A stretch of DNA of 64,000 bases, from positions 1-64,000 of IMG/VR virus record IMGVR_UViG_3300010938_000012. One strand, 5' to 3'. A model generated the notes under the pieces. The model worked only from the letters and a program-made list of their open reading frames with translations. It was not told the DNA's origin and did not search any database. Numbering within the stretch: the stretch's first letter is position 1; every line of letters starts with the position of its first letter. Source of the DNA: a virus. This document shows, one piece after another, positions 26,944-35,674 of this stretch. The position numbers were made by a program, and so were the translations under genes.

Positions 26944-27752
26944 CAGTTGCCTTTCATTTTATCAATAAACAAATTAACCTTGTCGGCTAAGTTTGGAAAC
27001 TCTTGAGTGCCAAAGAAACTTAAAGCAAAGACCTCGGCAAACTGCTCACCATCGTGCATAGTGTCAGCCGTAGAGTATTTAGTAGTCGCCCACTGACTGT
27101 AAACAAACCAACTTGGGACTTTAACCTTGTATTCAAATCTGTGTCCAAGTTCGTGGATGATAATGTAAGGTAGACTCGCATATTTAGTAGAGTTTACCTC
27201 TCTCGTGTAAGTTTCCGAAATCCAAATTTCGTCCAATTGAGATTTGTAAGCGGCTTTTGCCCTAAGTTTATCAGCCTTAACAAATCGTACAACTAAATCC
27301 CCAACAAGAGCCTTTTTGTGAAAGCCGGACAACCTTGAAAGTAGGTTGTCTATTATGTTGGCAGTTTCTTTGAACCTCTTCTCTGCCATAAGTGATTCGT
27401 TCACAAAAGTCGCAGACTTTAACTTCAACTCGGACACTGTATTAGCAGCATCCTTCTTTGAAAATATGTTATCAACGATACTATCTATATCTTTTTCCTT
27501 CCAGTAATAAAAAGTTGCGTATACAGGCTGTGGCAATTTATTGTAATCTTTGTAAAACTTAACCGAGTCTTTTAAATACTTTATCCTATCGAACAGGTCT
27601 TTGAACCCTCTCGGTGCTTTGCCAGTAGTATTGAAGTTTGAAATCCAATCAACAAACAAATCTGCCTTCGAGTCGTCGAAAGGTATTAGTTTATATCCTA
27701 TCTTTTTCATCTCATCAGAAGTTATTTCCGACAACAAGGCTTTTAGTTTCAT
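26943..27752 (-). CDS. HELGH zinc metalloprotease with MKLK leader
   Basis: A 269-aa protein. I chose ATG 27752, which overlaps the upstream stop as ATGA and starts MKLKALLSEITSDE. The zinc motif YIIIHELGHRFEYK lies near residue 205, and a downstream DGEQFAEVFALSFFG offers the third ligand Glu, as in gluzincins. The N-terminal 140 residues are helical. The leader plus protease suggests an internal or injected virion protein. The substrate is unknown. Confidence 0.8.
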   Translation of the reverse strand: MKLKALLSEITSDEMKKIGYKLIPFDDSKADLFVDWISNFNTTGKAPRGFKDLFDRIKYLKDSVKFYKDYNKLPQPVYATFYYWKEKDIDSIVDNIFSKKDAANTVSELKLKSATFVNESLMAEKRFKETANIIDNLLSRLSGFHKKALVGDLVVRFVKADKLRAKAAYKSQLDEIWISETYTREVNSTKYASLPYIIIHELGHRFEYKVKVPSWFVYSQWATTKYSTADTMHDGEQFAEVFALSFFGTQEFPNLADKVNLFIDKMKGN

Positions 27753-28151
27753 ATCATCTCCAATTCGATGAAGTAAGAAAACATATCCCAACCATCATCG
27801 TTTAATTTTGCTGACTTTTTGATATTCTCTTCCCACGGAATAAATCTCAAGTTTCTTATATCTCCTACCACACTTGCAGGTATCCCATTTATAAACCCTT
27901 GTTTTATTGAATAAACATGGTCTAAGTGATATGCTCCTGCTACACCCGCTAATCCTCTTTTTTCGTAATTTTCCAAAAGTGTTATAGGTTGTTGGTTGGT
28001 GTGTTTATTTACTTCAATTCTATACTTCTTAAACTCTGATTTAGTGCTTAAATACTCCTCGTAAGTTATCCCATATTCTCTTAAAATACCTAACACTTTT
28101 CCATTTAACTCCCCAAATCTCCCAAGACCTGTTTTTGCGTTTTTTTCTCAT
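27749..28151 (-). pseudogene. HNH-type homing endonuclease with a poly-A frameshift
   Basis: From ATG 28151 a run of seven A (28140-28146) puts the frame off by one. With one A fewer the protein reads NAKTGLGRFGELNGK, then LREYGITYEEYLSTK, YHLDHVYSIKQGFINGIP and NLRFIPWEENIKKSAK. That end is typical for a DHI-type phage HNH endonuclease. The portion from GTG 28096 is open. It lies between the baseplate gene and the metalloprotease gene. Confidence 0.7.
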
Positions 28152-28157
28152 AGGTTA

Positions 28158-30044
28158 TTAAATTTCAACACTTCTTATCAAAATGTCACGTTTTGGGTAG
28201 GGTATCCTGAACATACTTGGGTCGAGGCTTGGGTACAATATGTCTCCCCTTATTGCTGCCTTTATGTCGTACTGGTTTCCCGCATACCCCTCGTTTGTGT
28301 TTACCTTGTTTACAAACTCTATCTTTTGAATGGACTGTACACCATCTATTTTGTCAAGTTCGTTCCTTATGGCAGACAACAGTATCGGCTGGTTTATTTG
28401 CAACCTCTCAGGCTTGAACAGTTCTATCAGTTTTTCGCTGCATTTGAGCAAAACCTCGTTACTGTTTTCGTTTGGCCTGACAATCACATCTACATTTATC
28501 CCAAGGTCAATGAGGAACGGGTCTTTGATGTTAACTGCGTCGGTCATAAGCCTATACTGTCGCAAGTACTGCCTCAAGTTCTCTTTTATTGCTTCGTTTG
28601 CTGGAATTGGGTTTCCAAGGTTGTCGGCGGCAAGGATATATAGATTTAGCGCGAACGGGTTTGGTGTCCTCTCCTCGTTCCATTGTCCGAGTTGAAAGTC
28701 TTGTTCGACGTATGCTTTCGATATTCCGCCATATTTTGCTGGCATGGCAAAGCACCGTAGTATGTAGTCTTCTTTTGTCACGGCGCGGTTCTGTGCGGCA
28801 AAATTGGCCATAGCCTCTTGACGTATGCTGTCAAGCGGTTTCCTGTTCTGGCCGCCAAATGCGGGGTACGGGTTGTTCACAGAAAGAGATCCCCTTATTG
28901 TATTCAAAACCGTGGGGTCTGTGGTATCGATCGGGTCTACAATTTCACTGGACACTATCTCTGTGATTAGGTTAGAACCAACGTTGTCAAGTACGCCGTT
29001 TGCTGTGGCATATTGTACTGTCAATAGCGTGTTTGCTGGCGCGCTTCCGTATGTGCGAGTATATAAGAAGTTCATAGGGTCTATGCTCACATCTGCCACC
29101 CTTTCAAAATAATCAAGACCTAACCCGACGTTCATGGGATTTGGCACGATTTCTTCGTCCGCTTCGCTGCTCAACCCGGAACCGAATTGCAGCTCAAACA
29201 AATCGTCTTTTCTTAGCCTCGTGACAAACCTTCTCTCTGTTTGTTTGTAACACAACATATACGGCACAGAACTTCTGTACTGTGCCAGTTTTGGGTCGTT
29301 GTACGGTGTGTTTCTCACGGAAATTGGTACAAGGTCTTGAGAAAGGTACGGCACTTCGTACCAAATGTTGTTGTCACTGTCCGTAACTTTTATCACCTCG
29401 GTAACATTGTTCTCCGGGATAACTATTTTATCGTAAATCTTAGGGTCTGTAAATTGAAAAGTTCTCGTATTGATTTCCCCACTAACCGCTCTAACTTTTT
29501 TCTTTAGTAGATAATATTCGATAGAGCCGTCCCCGGTAACACTGTACACAGTGATAGTGGTAGGGTCAAAGCTTGAGGAAAACCTAAAGTCTACTGCTTC
29601 TTTTGTGTAGAACGGTATTGCGTCTTTGTCCGAGGTTTGAACCCGCATCCCCTCTTTTACATAAAGGCCGTACCTAAAGTCTGGTCTTGTGTTTGCTCCA
29701 GAGCCTACTGACGGTATCAATTGGAATATGTCGAGGTCAACCGATGCCGGTACAACAGTCTTGGCCTTGTACCCCATGCCCTGTGACAAGTTGTACAAGT
29801 TGATTCGCTCTTCTACATTTGAAAGGAAGGACTCTTGCAGGTTTACGTCTGCAAAAAAGGCGAGCGCGTCTCCTACATAACTCGCCATCTCGATCATCAT
29901 TGTCCCGGGGCTCGCTTCCGAAAAATCATTATATGTATTTGGGAAGTATTGCTTTGCGTGGTTTATCAAAGCTATCCTAAACTCGGCAAAATCTTTGTTG
30001 ACGTAACTAACATTACGTTTGTACCTGCTATTCAACATAGCCAT
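28158..30044 (-). CDS. Baseplate wedge protein, T4 gp6-like
   Basis: A 628-aa protein. The start region (NHAKQYFPNTYNDFSEASPG and MMIEMASYVGDALAFFADV) is a hallmark of gp6 / baseplate J-like proteins, as is SRVTKEDYI-like AVTKEDYILRCFAMPAKYGG in the middle. gp6 dimers form the baseplate iris that changes shape on sheath contraction. Its gene overlaps the small upstream gene by 17 nt and lies close to the gp25-like gene, as in T4-type gene order. Confidence 0.9.
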   Translation of the reverse strand: MAMLNSRYKRNVSYVNKDFAEFRIALINHAKQYFPNTYNDFSEASPGTMMIEMASYVGDALAFFADVNLQESFLSNVEERINLYNLSQGMGYKAKTVVPASVDLDIFQLIPSVGSGANTRPDFRYGLYVKEGMRVQTSDKDAIPFYTKEAVDFRFSSSFDPTTITVYSVTGDGSIEYYLLKKKVRAVSGEINTRTFQFTDPKIYDKIVIPENNVTEVIKVTDSDNNIWYEVPYLSQDLVPISVRNTPYNDPKLAQYRSSVPYMLCYKQTERRFVTRLRKDDLFELQFGSGLSSEADEEIVPNPMNVGLGLDYFERVADVSIDPMNFLYTRTYGSAPANTLLTVQYATANGVLDNVGSNLITEIVSSEIVDPIDTTDPTVLNTIRGSLSVNNPYPAFGGQNRKPLDSIRQEAMANFAAQNRAVTKEDYILRCFAMPAKYGGISKAYVEQDFQLGQWNEERTPNPFALNLYILAADNLGNPIPANEAIKENLRQYLRQYRLMTDAVNIKDPFLIDLGINVDVIVRPNENSNEVLLKCSEKLIELFKPERLQINQPILLSAIRNELDKIDGVQSIQKIEFVNKVNTNEGYAGNQYDIKAAIRGDILYPSLDPSMFRIPYPKRDILIRSVEI

Positions 30045-30315
30045 CTGTCGTATCCTCCAATTTCCATACTAATTTCCTAATAAATATCGGAATTTTCAAG
30101 TCGAACTCTTTTTCTATTTGTCGCCTGTTCTTTGGATATGGCAGGTACTTGTATTTGTTTTCCTTTACATGTTCAAAAGGGCTTTCGGACTCAAACTCGA
30201 AACTGTGCAATTCTCTGTATTCAATGTTTGGCTTTTTTACAGACGTATGGAAAAACTTTTGTGGCTCGAACCTTTGTTGGGGGGTACCATAAAGCGTAGC
30301 CTTTATTTTTGTCAT
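30028..30315 (-). CDS. Small protein between gp25- and gp6-like genes, 95 aa
   Basis: The likely start is ATG 30315, which overlaps the gp25-like stop as ATGA. The protein is basic (YGTPQQRFEPQKFF, KNRRQIEKEFDLKIP). Its position suggests a baseplate wedge part, perhaps the role of T4 gp53, but it is shorter and I see no clear motif. Confidence 0.6.
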   Translation of the reverse strand: MTKIKATLYGTPQQRFEPQKFFHTSVKKPNIEYRELHSFEFESESPFEHVKENKYKYLPYPKNRRQIEKEFDLKIPIFIRKLVWKLEDTTDGYVE

Positions 30316-30776
30316 GTTATGTCGTAACTTATCCTTCCACCTTTTTGAAAGAGCGTTATTGTTTTGTTTGCTCCGGCTTCTGTAACAGAAAAGGTTATCA
30401 CTATTTGAAGTGCGTTTTCTGGGTCTCCCGCAAGGCCGGGAACATCGGCCTTTGGCCTTACTTCTATGTTGTGGTTTATTATGTGTGGAAGCCAAATACT
30501 CGCCTGTCTGTATATTTCAGATTCAAGTCCCAGCCTCAAAGAATCTACATTTTGCTCAAACAGGTAAAACTGTATCCCTATCCCGAACTCTGGCTGCATA
30601 TACCTCTCCCCCTTCTTTGTTAAGAGGAGGTTTATATAATTTGAAACAGCCTGTTCCTCGGTTGTTTTTGACATAGCAAAAAAGCCGTCAGATGCACGGT
30701 CTGGTCGGCCATTCATAGGTAGCAAAATCCCAAGAGTGTTGTTTAAATCATCCTCTGGGTAATACTTCACAGGCAT
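30312..30776 (-). CDS. Baseplate wedge protein, T4 gp25 / GPW family
   Basis: A 154-aa protein with LLTKKGERYMQPEFGIG and FLFEQ-like FYLFEQNVDSLRLG, the core of the gp25/W family (LxTxxGERxxxPxFG). gp25 connects the baseplate to the sheath and nucleates contraction. ATGA overlap with the next gene and a one-base junction with the previous gene show a tight operon. Confidence 0.9.
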   Translation of the reverse strand: MPVKYYPEDDLNNTLGILLPMNGRPDRASDGFFAMSKTTEEQAVSNYINLLLTKKGERYMQPEFGIGIQFYLFEQNVDSLRLGLESEIYRQASIWLPHIINHNIEVRPKADVPGLAGDPENALQIVITFSVTEAGANKTITLFQKGGRISYDIT

Positions 30777-31375
30777 TATTGAACCTCATTTAACCAAGTC
30801 ATGTCTTCCTCTTCACCGGAGAAAGGCTCTACTGCTGGGAAACCTGTCATTGATTTTGAGGGTTGATTTTGTGTCGGCATATGATCATCACGCTCCATCA
30901 TGGCGACTACACTTTCTCTAAACTGACTTCTTGTGTTCGTTGTTGGGGCTTTTCTCTTGTTTTGTGCGAACATACCAGAGTAGTCTCTGTTCATCGCTTC
31001 GATAACGTGATCCACATTTGCGTTACTGAAAATTATCCTCCCATTTGCGTCAACTGGTAGGTTGATGTTATCCAACAGCCCAGCCTGTTCTGCTCCTCTC
31101 TCAGCCTCTTCTATGGATACGGTTTCTTGTAGTATAGAGTTTAGTAATGGGTCTCTACTCAACCTTCTGTTCTGGGCTTGATTTGTTGGCTTGAAACTAT
31201 TCCTAAAATTCTTATGCACCTCAGTTAACCTATCGGTGGGCTGAGGTGCAACTTGTTTTCTAACTGGTTGTGGTGAGTAACCTTCTTGGAGCAGCTGTTT
31301 CTTGAATGCTCCAAGTTCTTTGCGGACTACTTTTGTGATTATCTCCACGAGTATCGTGGCTTCTTTTTGGGTCAT
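30776..31375 (-). CDS. Hypothetical virion-region protein, 199 aa
   Basis: A helical N-terminus (LVEIITKVVRKELGAFKKQL) is followed by a Gln/Pro/Asn-rich low-complexity middle and an acidic end (SGEEEDMTWLNEVQ). It lies in the baseplate operon. Similar disordered proteins accompany baseplates in marine T4-like phages. Function unknown. Confidence 0.65.
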   Translation of the reverse strand: MTQKEATILVEIITKVVRKELGAFKKQLLQEGYSPQPVRKQVAPQPTDRLTEVHKNFRNSFKPTNQAQNRRLSRDPLLNSILQETVSIEEAERGAEQAGLLDNINLPVDANGRIIFSNANVDHVIEAMNRDYSGMFAQNKRKAPTTNTRSQFRESVVAMMERDDHMPTQNQPSKSMTGFPAVEPFSGEEEDMTWLNEVQ

Positions 31376-31387
31376 TTTCCATTCTCC

Positions 31388-31567
31388 TTATTTCATTACA
31401 ACAGAGCCTTCTATGGCTTTTATGTCTGCGGGAGAGATTCCGAACTGTGTCAACAAACCGCGATACACCTGTGCTGTCTTAAGACAGTACTTGTCTTTAT
31501 CTTCGGCATAGGCCATTTTCTTATGTCTTTCTTTAGCCTTTTTCAAGGCTTCTGTCAGTTTGCTCAT
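31388..31567 (-). CDS. Small helical protein, 59 aa
   Basis: Starts MSKLTEALKKAKERHKKMAY, ends at TAA 31388-31390. Its ATG overlaps the end of the OB-fold hub gene by 4 nt. The first residues resemble the MKLK leader group. No family recognised. Confidence 0.65.
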   Translation of the reverse strand: MSKLTEALKKAKERHKKMAYAEDKDKYCLKTAQVYRGLLTQFGISPADIKAIEGSVVMK

Positions 31568-32589
31568 GGCATCTTAAATTTTTGGAAGTCTGCTTGTTGT
31601 AGTTGCGTGTACTGCGCTACCGAGGTGGCGGTCGCAGTTGGCCCTGCTGCTGTGCTGTATTGAGAGCTTCCCTGTGCCAGTTTAACATCTTCTCCGAGCC
31701 ATTTCTTTAACCATTCCATCAATTCGTCGAGGTCAACCTTATATTTGTCGCTTTGCAGCAAAACCTTCTTCCCCGTTAATATTGCTTTGTTTTTTCCGAT
31801 TAAAAATAGGGTGTCGTCGTATGCGTTTACAACTACTCTCTTTGAGTTCACGACAATCTGGGCTATTGACTTTTGTCCAAGTTGTTTTACGTCCGTGTTT
31901 TTATCAAAACCTCCCTTCAACTTTGATAGACTTTGAAGAGATGTCATATAAATACTCGACTCGTCCTTCCCGATATCCTCTATGGCGTACTTCTTTCCGT
32001 CTCCTGACGGTTTGGCTACTCGAAGTATAAGTATCGGGTCGCCATTACCTGAGCCTTTCCAAGTGGGCTTCTTGTCGTAAGAACTTTCCCCACCTTGTAA
32101 GGTAGTTCCAAACCTTATTGATTGGCCCCCTCTCCCTTCCCACAAATCGTCTCCCTCGAACGGCTGCAATCGGTCAATCGGTTTTGGGTTCTTTAGCCAA
32201 GAATATACGGGGTCTTCTTTGTCGCTTTTTCTCTCTGCTCCGCCAAGTGAAATAGACGCTTTTCTTTTCCATATTCGAGGAAATTGATGAGAAGCAAGGT
32301 CGTCAACAGTGTTAAGCGGACTAAAATATAGAAAACCGGCGTTTTTAACCTTACTCGTGCTAAAATCGTTTGTAGGGGCTGGTATAACCCACACAATGTC
32401 TCCGATATGGGGGACGCGCCTCTGAAAAACGGCAGGCCTTGCAAAAACAGTCCTAACTTGTCCTAAATTATTTTCGTGCGAGCCTATGCGCAACTGTATA
32501 GAGCCTATCGGAAGAAGGTCTCCCGTGTCCGGGTCTTTTTGTCCTGTTTTAAAAGAAAATTTCGTCTCTACAACCTCTGCTACAAACAT
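31564..32589 (-). CDS. Baseplate hub / spike OB-fold protein (gp5-like candidate)
   Basis: A 341-aa protein. VPHIGDIVWVIPAP is an OB-fold strand pair as in gp5/gpV spike proteins. The later IVVNSKRVVVNAYDDTLFL resembles the repeats leading into a spike. No lysozyme domain is visible, unlike T4 gp5. The C-terminus is Gln/Thr-rich. A good Shine-Dalgarno-like AGGAGG precedes the ATG. Confidence 0.6.
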   Translation of the reverse strand: MFVAEVVETKFSFKTGQKDPDTGDLLPIGSIQLRIGSHENNLGQVRTVFARPAVFQRRVPHIGDIVWVIPAPTNDFSTSKVKNAGFLYFSPLNTVDDLASHQFPRIWKRKASISLGGAERKSDKEDPVYSWLKNPKPIDRLQPFEGDDLWEGRGGQSIRFGTTLQGGESSYDKKPTWKGSGNGDPILILRVAKPSGDGKKYAIEDIGKDESSIYMTSLQSLSKLKGGFDKNTDVKQLGQKSIAQIVVNSKRVVVNAYDDTLFLIGKNKAILTGKKVLLQSDKYKVDLDELMEWLKKWLGEDVKLAQGSSQYSTAAGPTATATSVAQYTQLQQADFQKFKMP

Positions 32590-32667
32590 AAAAAACCTCC
32601 TACATATTTCCAGTTTAAAAACTTTGGACTAATATTTAAAATTCTTTCAGAAACTAACTTCATCGTA

Positions 32668-32760
32668 TTATTTAAACACGCGGATGCCATAGTAATACTT
32701 GCCGTTTACAAGATTAGTTGTCTTGTAGAATCGGTTGTGTTTCTTTTCCATGTCATTCAT
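32668..32760 (-). pseudogene. Truncated GIY-YIG endonuclease remnant
   Basis: A 30-codon frame (ATG 32760, stop 32668) reads NRFYKTTNLVNGKYYYGIR and then ends. This is the first strand pair of a GIY-YIG domain, almost the same sequence as the remnant at 10337. The rest of the gene is missing. It overlaps the upstream gene's stop as ATGA. Confidence 0.65.
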
Positions 32761-33151
32761 CTGACACAGGGCTGCCGTGAACCTCTCTCGCTTGTCGGGC
32801 CTGTTCCATGAGCATCTTTCTTTCATCTACTGAAATTAAACTATCATCGAGGCCGGAATCTTTAGCCTTTGCGTTTTTAATTCTTTGTACGATAGCGGCC
32901 ATCTTCACCAACATGTCGTCATTAGCAATAGCGGCCTTATGCATATCAACCAATATGGGCATCATAACTACCATGTCATTAAGTGTCTTTGTTAAAGACA
33001 TTATCCTCTCCGCTGTGGCAGCTATGTTATGGTTCTTCTCTTCCGCATTTACATAAATCTTCTTTAAGAGGTCTTCAAACCCCACTTCCTGCCCGTCATC
33101 CAGCGTAAACAAGGGAGTCGAACTGTTCTGCGATTTCTTCGTGTATTTCAT
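32753..33151 (-). CDS. Helical protein downstream of the late sigma factor, 132 aa
   Basis: I chose ATG 33151 (MKYTKKSQNSST), inside the end of the sigma gene. The protein is helical with heptad-like stretches (NIAATAERIMSLTKTLNDMV). T4-like phages often keep a small co-activator or baseplate gene here; no specific match seen. Confidence 0.6.
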   Translation of the reverse strand: MKYTKKSQNSSTPLFTLDDGQEVGFEDLLKKIYVNAEEKNHNIAATAERIMSLTKTLNDMVVMMPILVDMHKAAIANDDMLVKMAAIVQRIKNAKAKDSGLDDSLISVDERKMLMEQARQAREVHGSPVSDE

Positions 33152-33857
33152 CTGCTTCTGTCTCCTCATGGAAATGCAACAGAAAATTGTTCCAGTTGTA
33201 TGTACCTGTTTTTTGATATTCGGCAAACATCGCCCGTTGCAAAGGCTTCATGATCTTTATTACATCGGTTATGTGCTGTGTCTTTACGTCAACTTGCTCT
33301 CTGACCATGATGTACAATGCCTTCTTGTTGTAAATATCAAGTCTTTTCACATTTTTGAAGAGGTTGAAAATAGCCTCTCCTACCTGCTTTTCCCGATTTG
33401 ACAAAAACAAGTGGTCTAAGTGGGCGATACCCCACCCGGACCACTTGATACAGAAATCCTCCAGATCCTCAACATGGCTCTCATTTGAGAGTTCAGTCAA
33501 AACGTTCCTGCGGAGGTCTATTTCTTCGATATCTCCGTGAAACTGTCGTTCTTCTTTAATCTTTTTCATTTCAGCCCAAACCCAGTTAATAGAGATTCGG
33601 TTGAAATAGGAAAAAGCACTTCCTTTGCTGCGGTTATACTTTTCTAACCTTGAGTGAAGGTGTATGACGCACTCGTGCTTCTTGTCTTCATAAGAATTAT
33701 ACCCGTATTCTTGAAACTTCTTGGCGTAGATTTGATTCTCTGCCAATTTATTCAGTGCCGGGTATATTGTCTTAGTGAATATCCTTTCTTTGTGTTTCGG
33801 ATTATCGGATGTATTATATTCGACTATCGCCTCTTCCACTAGCTTGCCGAAATACAT
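33096..33857 (-). CDS. Late-transcription sigma factor (T4 gp55-like)
   Basis: A 253-aa protein. RLEKYNRSKGSAFSYFNRI and INWVWAEMKKIKEERQF correspond to the region-2-like helix that binds RNA polymerase and opens the promoter in gp55-type sigma factors. It would direct host polymerase to late (virion) promoters. The length is somewhat greater than T4 gp55 (185 aa), as in other non-enteric relatives. Confidence 0.75.
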   Translation of the reverse strand: MYFGKLVEEAIVEYNTSDNPKHKERIFTKTIYPALNKLAENQIYAKKFQEYGYNSYEDKKHECVIHLHSRLEKYNRSKGSAFSYFNRISINWVWAEMKKIKEERQFHGDIEEIDLRRNVLTELSNESHVEDLEDFCIKWSGWGIAHLDHLFLSNREKQVGEAIFNLFKNVKRLDIYNKKALYIMVREQVDVKTQHITDVIKIMKPLQRAMFAEYQKTGTYNWNNFLLHFHEETEADEIHEEIAEQFDSLVYAG

Positions 33858-33864
33858 CTCTTCG

Positions 33865-34212
33865 TTATTTTTCAGTTTTTACCTCCTGTTCGATTTCAAC
33901 CGAACCAAGCCTTTCCTTTAAGGAAGCAATTGCGGCTAATATTACTCTGAAAGCGAAACCAACTTCGTCATCAGAGCTAAAACTTCCGCGCTTGTCAACT
34001 CTTTGGAGCTCTTGGTAGGTTTGCGTTAACAATTCGAGAAAGTATTTGTGGTACTTTATCGCTTCATCTTCTACTGACTCTATCTTGTTTGAGTAAATCT
34101 CTAAATTTTCATTCAGAGTGTCGTTTTGTTTGAGCAGGTTTCTTATCGCAACCCCCATAACAATAACTAAGATTGTCAGAACGGACACGATTGCTGCCAG
34201 TAACGTTACCAT
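33865..34212 (-). CDS. Single-pass membrane protein with coiled coil, 115 aa
   Basis: An N-terminal transmembrane helix (residues 3-24, LLAAIVSVLTILVIVMGVAI) is followed by a helical cytoplasmic or periplasmic part (LKQNDTLNENLEIYSNKI). A strong AGGAGG site precedes the ATG. A conserved small protein next to gp55 in T4-like phages has this build; function unknown. Confidence 0.65.
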   Translation of the reverse strand: MVTLLAAIVSVLTILVIVMGVAIRNLLKQNDTLNENLEIYSNKIESVEDEAIKYHKYFLELLTQTYQELQRVDKRGSFSSDDEVGFAFRVILAAIASLKERLGSVEIEQEVKTEK

Positions 34213-34221
34213 TAAACCTCC

Positions 34222-35001
34222 TTATTCCATTTCTTTGAAGACCTTTGCAAACAGGTCGAGATGTTGTTTGTTTGCTGTTGCGACCGGTGCGGCGACCGTT
34301 TTGTGTCGTGGATCAGCAGAACCGTTATACAAGTCAAACTTACCTGTTGCTATAGCCCACTTTTCAAACTCACAGCGCGCTGCCATCAAATCGGCGTGGT
34401 GTAGTATCATTCCGATAGTGTTCCTCAACTTCTTTTCGAGTTCGTATGAAATAAGATAAGTTTTGTTGTTCTCATTGTACAGCCCATCAGTCAACTGAAT
34501 AGCAATTTGTTCATTTTCGGAGTACGGAATCCTATAATGGTTAAGCAAATATAATGTCCTGTCTGTGGTCTCCATGTGTACAAGGTTAGGGTTTATTTGG
34601 TAAACCTTGCCTTGGTTCTTTCTGTGCCACTCGCTGTTGTTCTTTTGGTACAACTCCCTGTTGTCTCCCGGCATACCTAACTTTCCGAGGTCGTGGTGTA
34701 TTGCGGCGAACGAGAGTTCTTCAAGTGTGAAGTTGTCGACCACCATGCCAGAAGACTTCCATAATTCGTAGTGAGCAAGTGCGTTTTTATAAACCCTCAA
34801 AACGTGGTCTATGTATCCGCCGGGAATTGCATTGTGGAAGTAATCGATTGTAGATGCGGGGGCCATAACAATCCTTGGCTCAAGTTCATCGTACATCCTG
34901 TTCATTTCTACTTTGCGGCTGGGCGATATTTCGTTTACAATATCTCTGAAAGTTTCCCAGTTGCGTTTGATCTGTTGTGCGGTAAGCAAATAATCTGCCA
35001 T
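34222..35001 (-). CDS. HD-domain phosphohydrolase
   Basis: A 259-aa protein. The HD residues are visible as GGYIDHVLRVYKNAL, AAIHHDLGKLG and ILHHADLMA. These coordinate a metal for hydrolysis of nucleotides or nucleotide second messengers. It could degrade a host alarmone or cyclic-nucleotide defence signal, but the substrate cannot be read from sequence. Confidence 0.82.
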   Translation of the reverse strand: MADYLLTAQQIKRNWETFRDIVNEISPSRKVEMNRMYDELEPRIVMAPASTIDYFHNAIPGGYIDHVLRVYKNALAHYELWKSSGMVVDNFTLEELSFAAIHHDLGKLGMPGDNRELYQKNNSEWHRKNQGKVYQINPNLVHMETTDRTLYLLNHYRIPYSENEQIAIQLTDGLYNENNKTYLISYELEKKLRNTIGMILHHADLMAARCEFEKWAIATGKFDLYNGSADPRHKTVAAPVATANKQHLDLFAKVFKEME

Positions 35002-35079
35002 TATAATGTAATGTTGTGGTTTAGTTCAATTTTGTTTCTTTTGAAAGGGTTTTGTTCGTTCTTTTTTGGTGCTGTCATT

Positions 35080-35613
35080 TTATAATTGTTCTATTTTTAT
35101 CCCAAGTTTTTCAAGTTCTGCGAGCGGTAGAAGGTTTCCTTCGTTCAGTTTCCAATAATCGTCAACAAACCTTTGCATAAACCTTTTATAAGAGTCTGGT
35201 TTTTCAAGTAGGTTATTCAAAGTGTCGTGAAGTTTTGTTTTTGAATACTGTACTTGGCAGGACTTATTTACGTAAACCATGTTCTGAATGAACAAGTGGA
35301 TGAAGTCAAAGTGAATTATGCCCCTAAAAACTATCGTAGTTCGTTGTGTGAGGTCTTTTATGTAGTCGGCGAGCAAACCCGCGTCTTTTGACGGGACGTT
35401 GCCACAGACCAAATATAGCGTAAATTCAAAGTCATCAGGTTTGTCCTTCAAAAACTCTCGAACCCTTGAGGTCATAGAGTATAAAGTCTCTGGCTCTGAC
35501 AGGTTCAACTCAAGTACATTTCCGTATTCTTCTTGGTCTGGATTTATGTATTTGGTTGAAGTACCTGTTGTTGTGCGCCTGTCCTCCTCTTCGTATAAGT
35601 TAAACGGCTTCAT
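35080..35613 (-). CDS. Conserved hypothetical, possibly degenerate ClpP-like
   Basis: A 177-aa protein. The middle part (FTLYLVCGNVPSKDAGLLADYI) has the strand-helix layout of Clp/crotonase folds, but no Ser-His-Asp triad is evident. The C-terminus is basic and helical (MQRFVDDYWKLNEGNLLPLAE). The fold guess is weak. Confidence 0.55.
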   Translation of the reverse strand: MKPFNLYEEEDRRTTTGTSTKYINPDQEEYGNVLELNLSEPETLYSMTSRVREFLKDKPDDFEFTLYLVCGNVPSKDAGLLADYIKDLTQRTTIVFRGIIHFDFIHLFIQNMVYVNKSCQVQYSKTKLHDTLNNLLEKPDSYKRFMQRFVDDYWKLNEGNLLPLAELEKLGIKIEQL

Positions 35614-35674
35614 AGATTATCCCTTTCCCATGCTCTTATTTCTTGATGGGACATTATTTTCCTTTGAGAATCGG

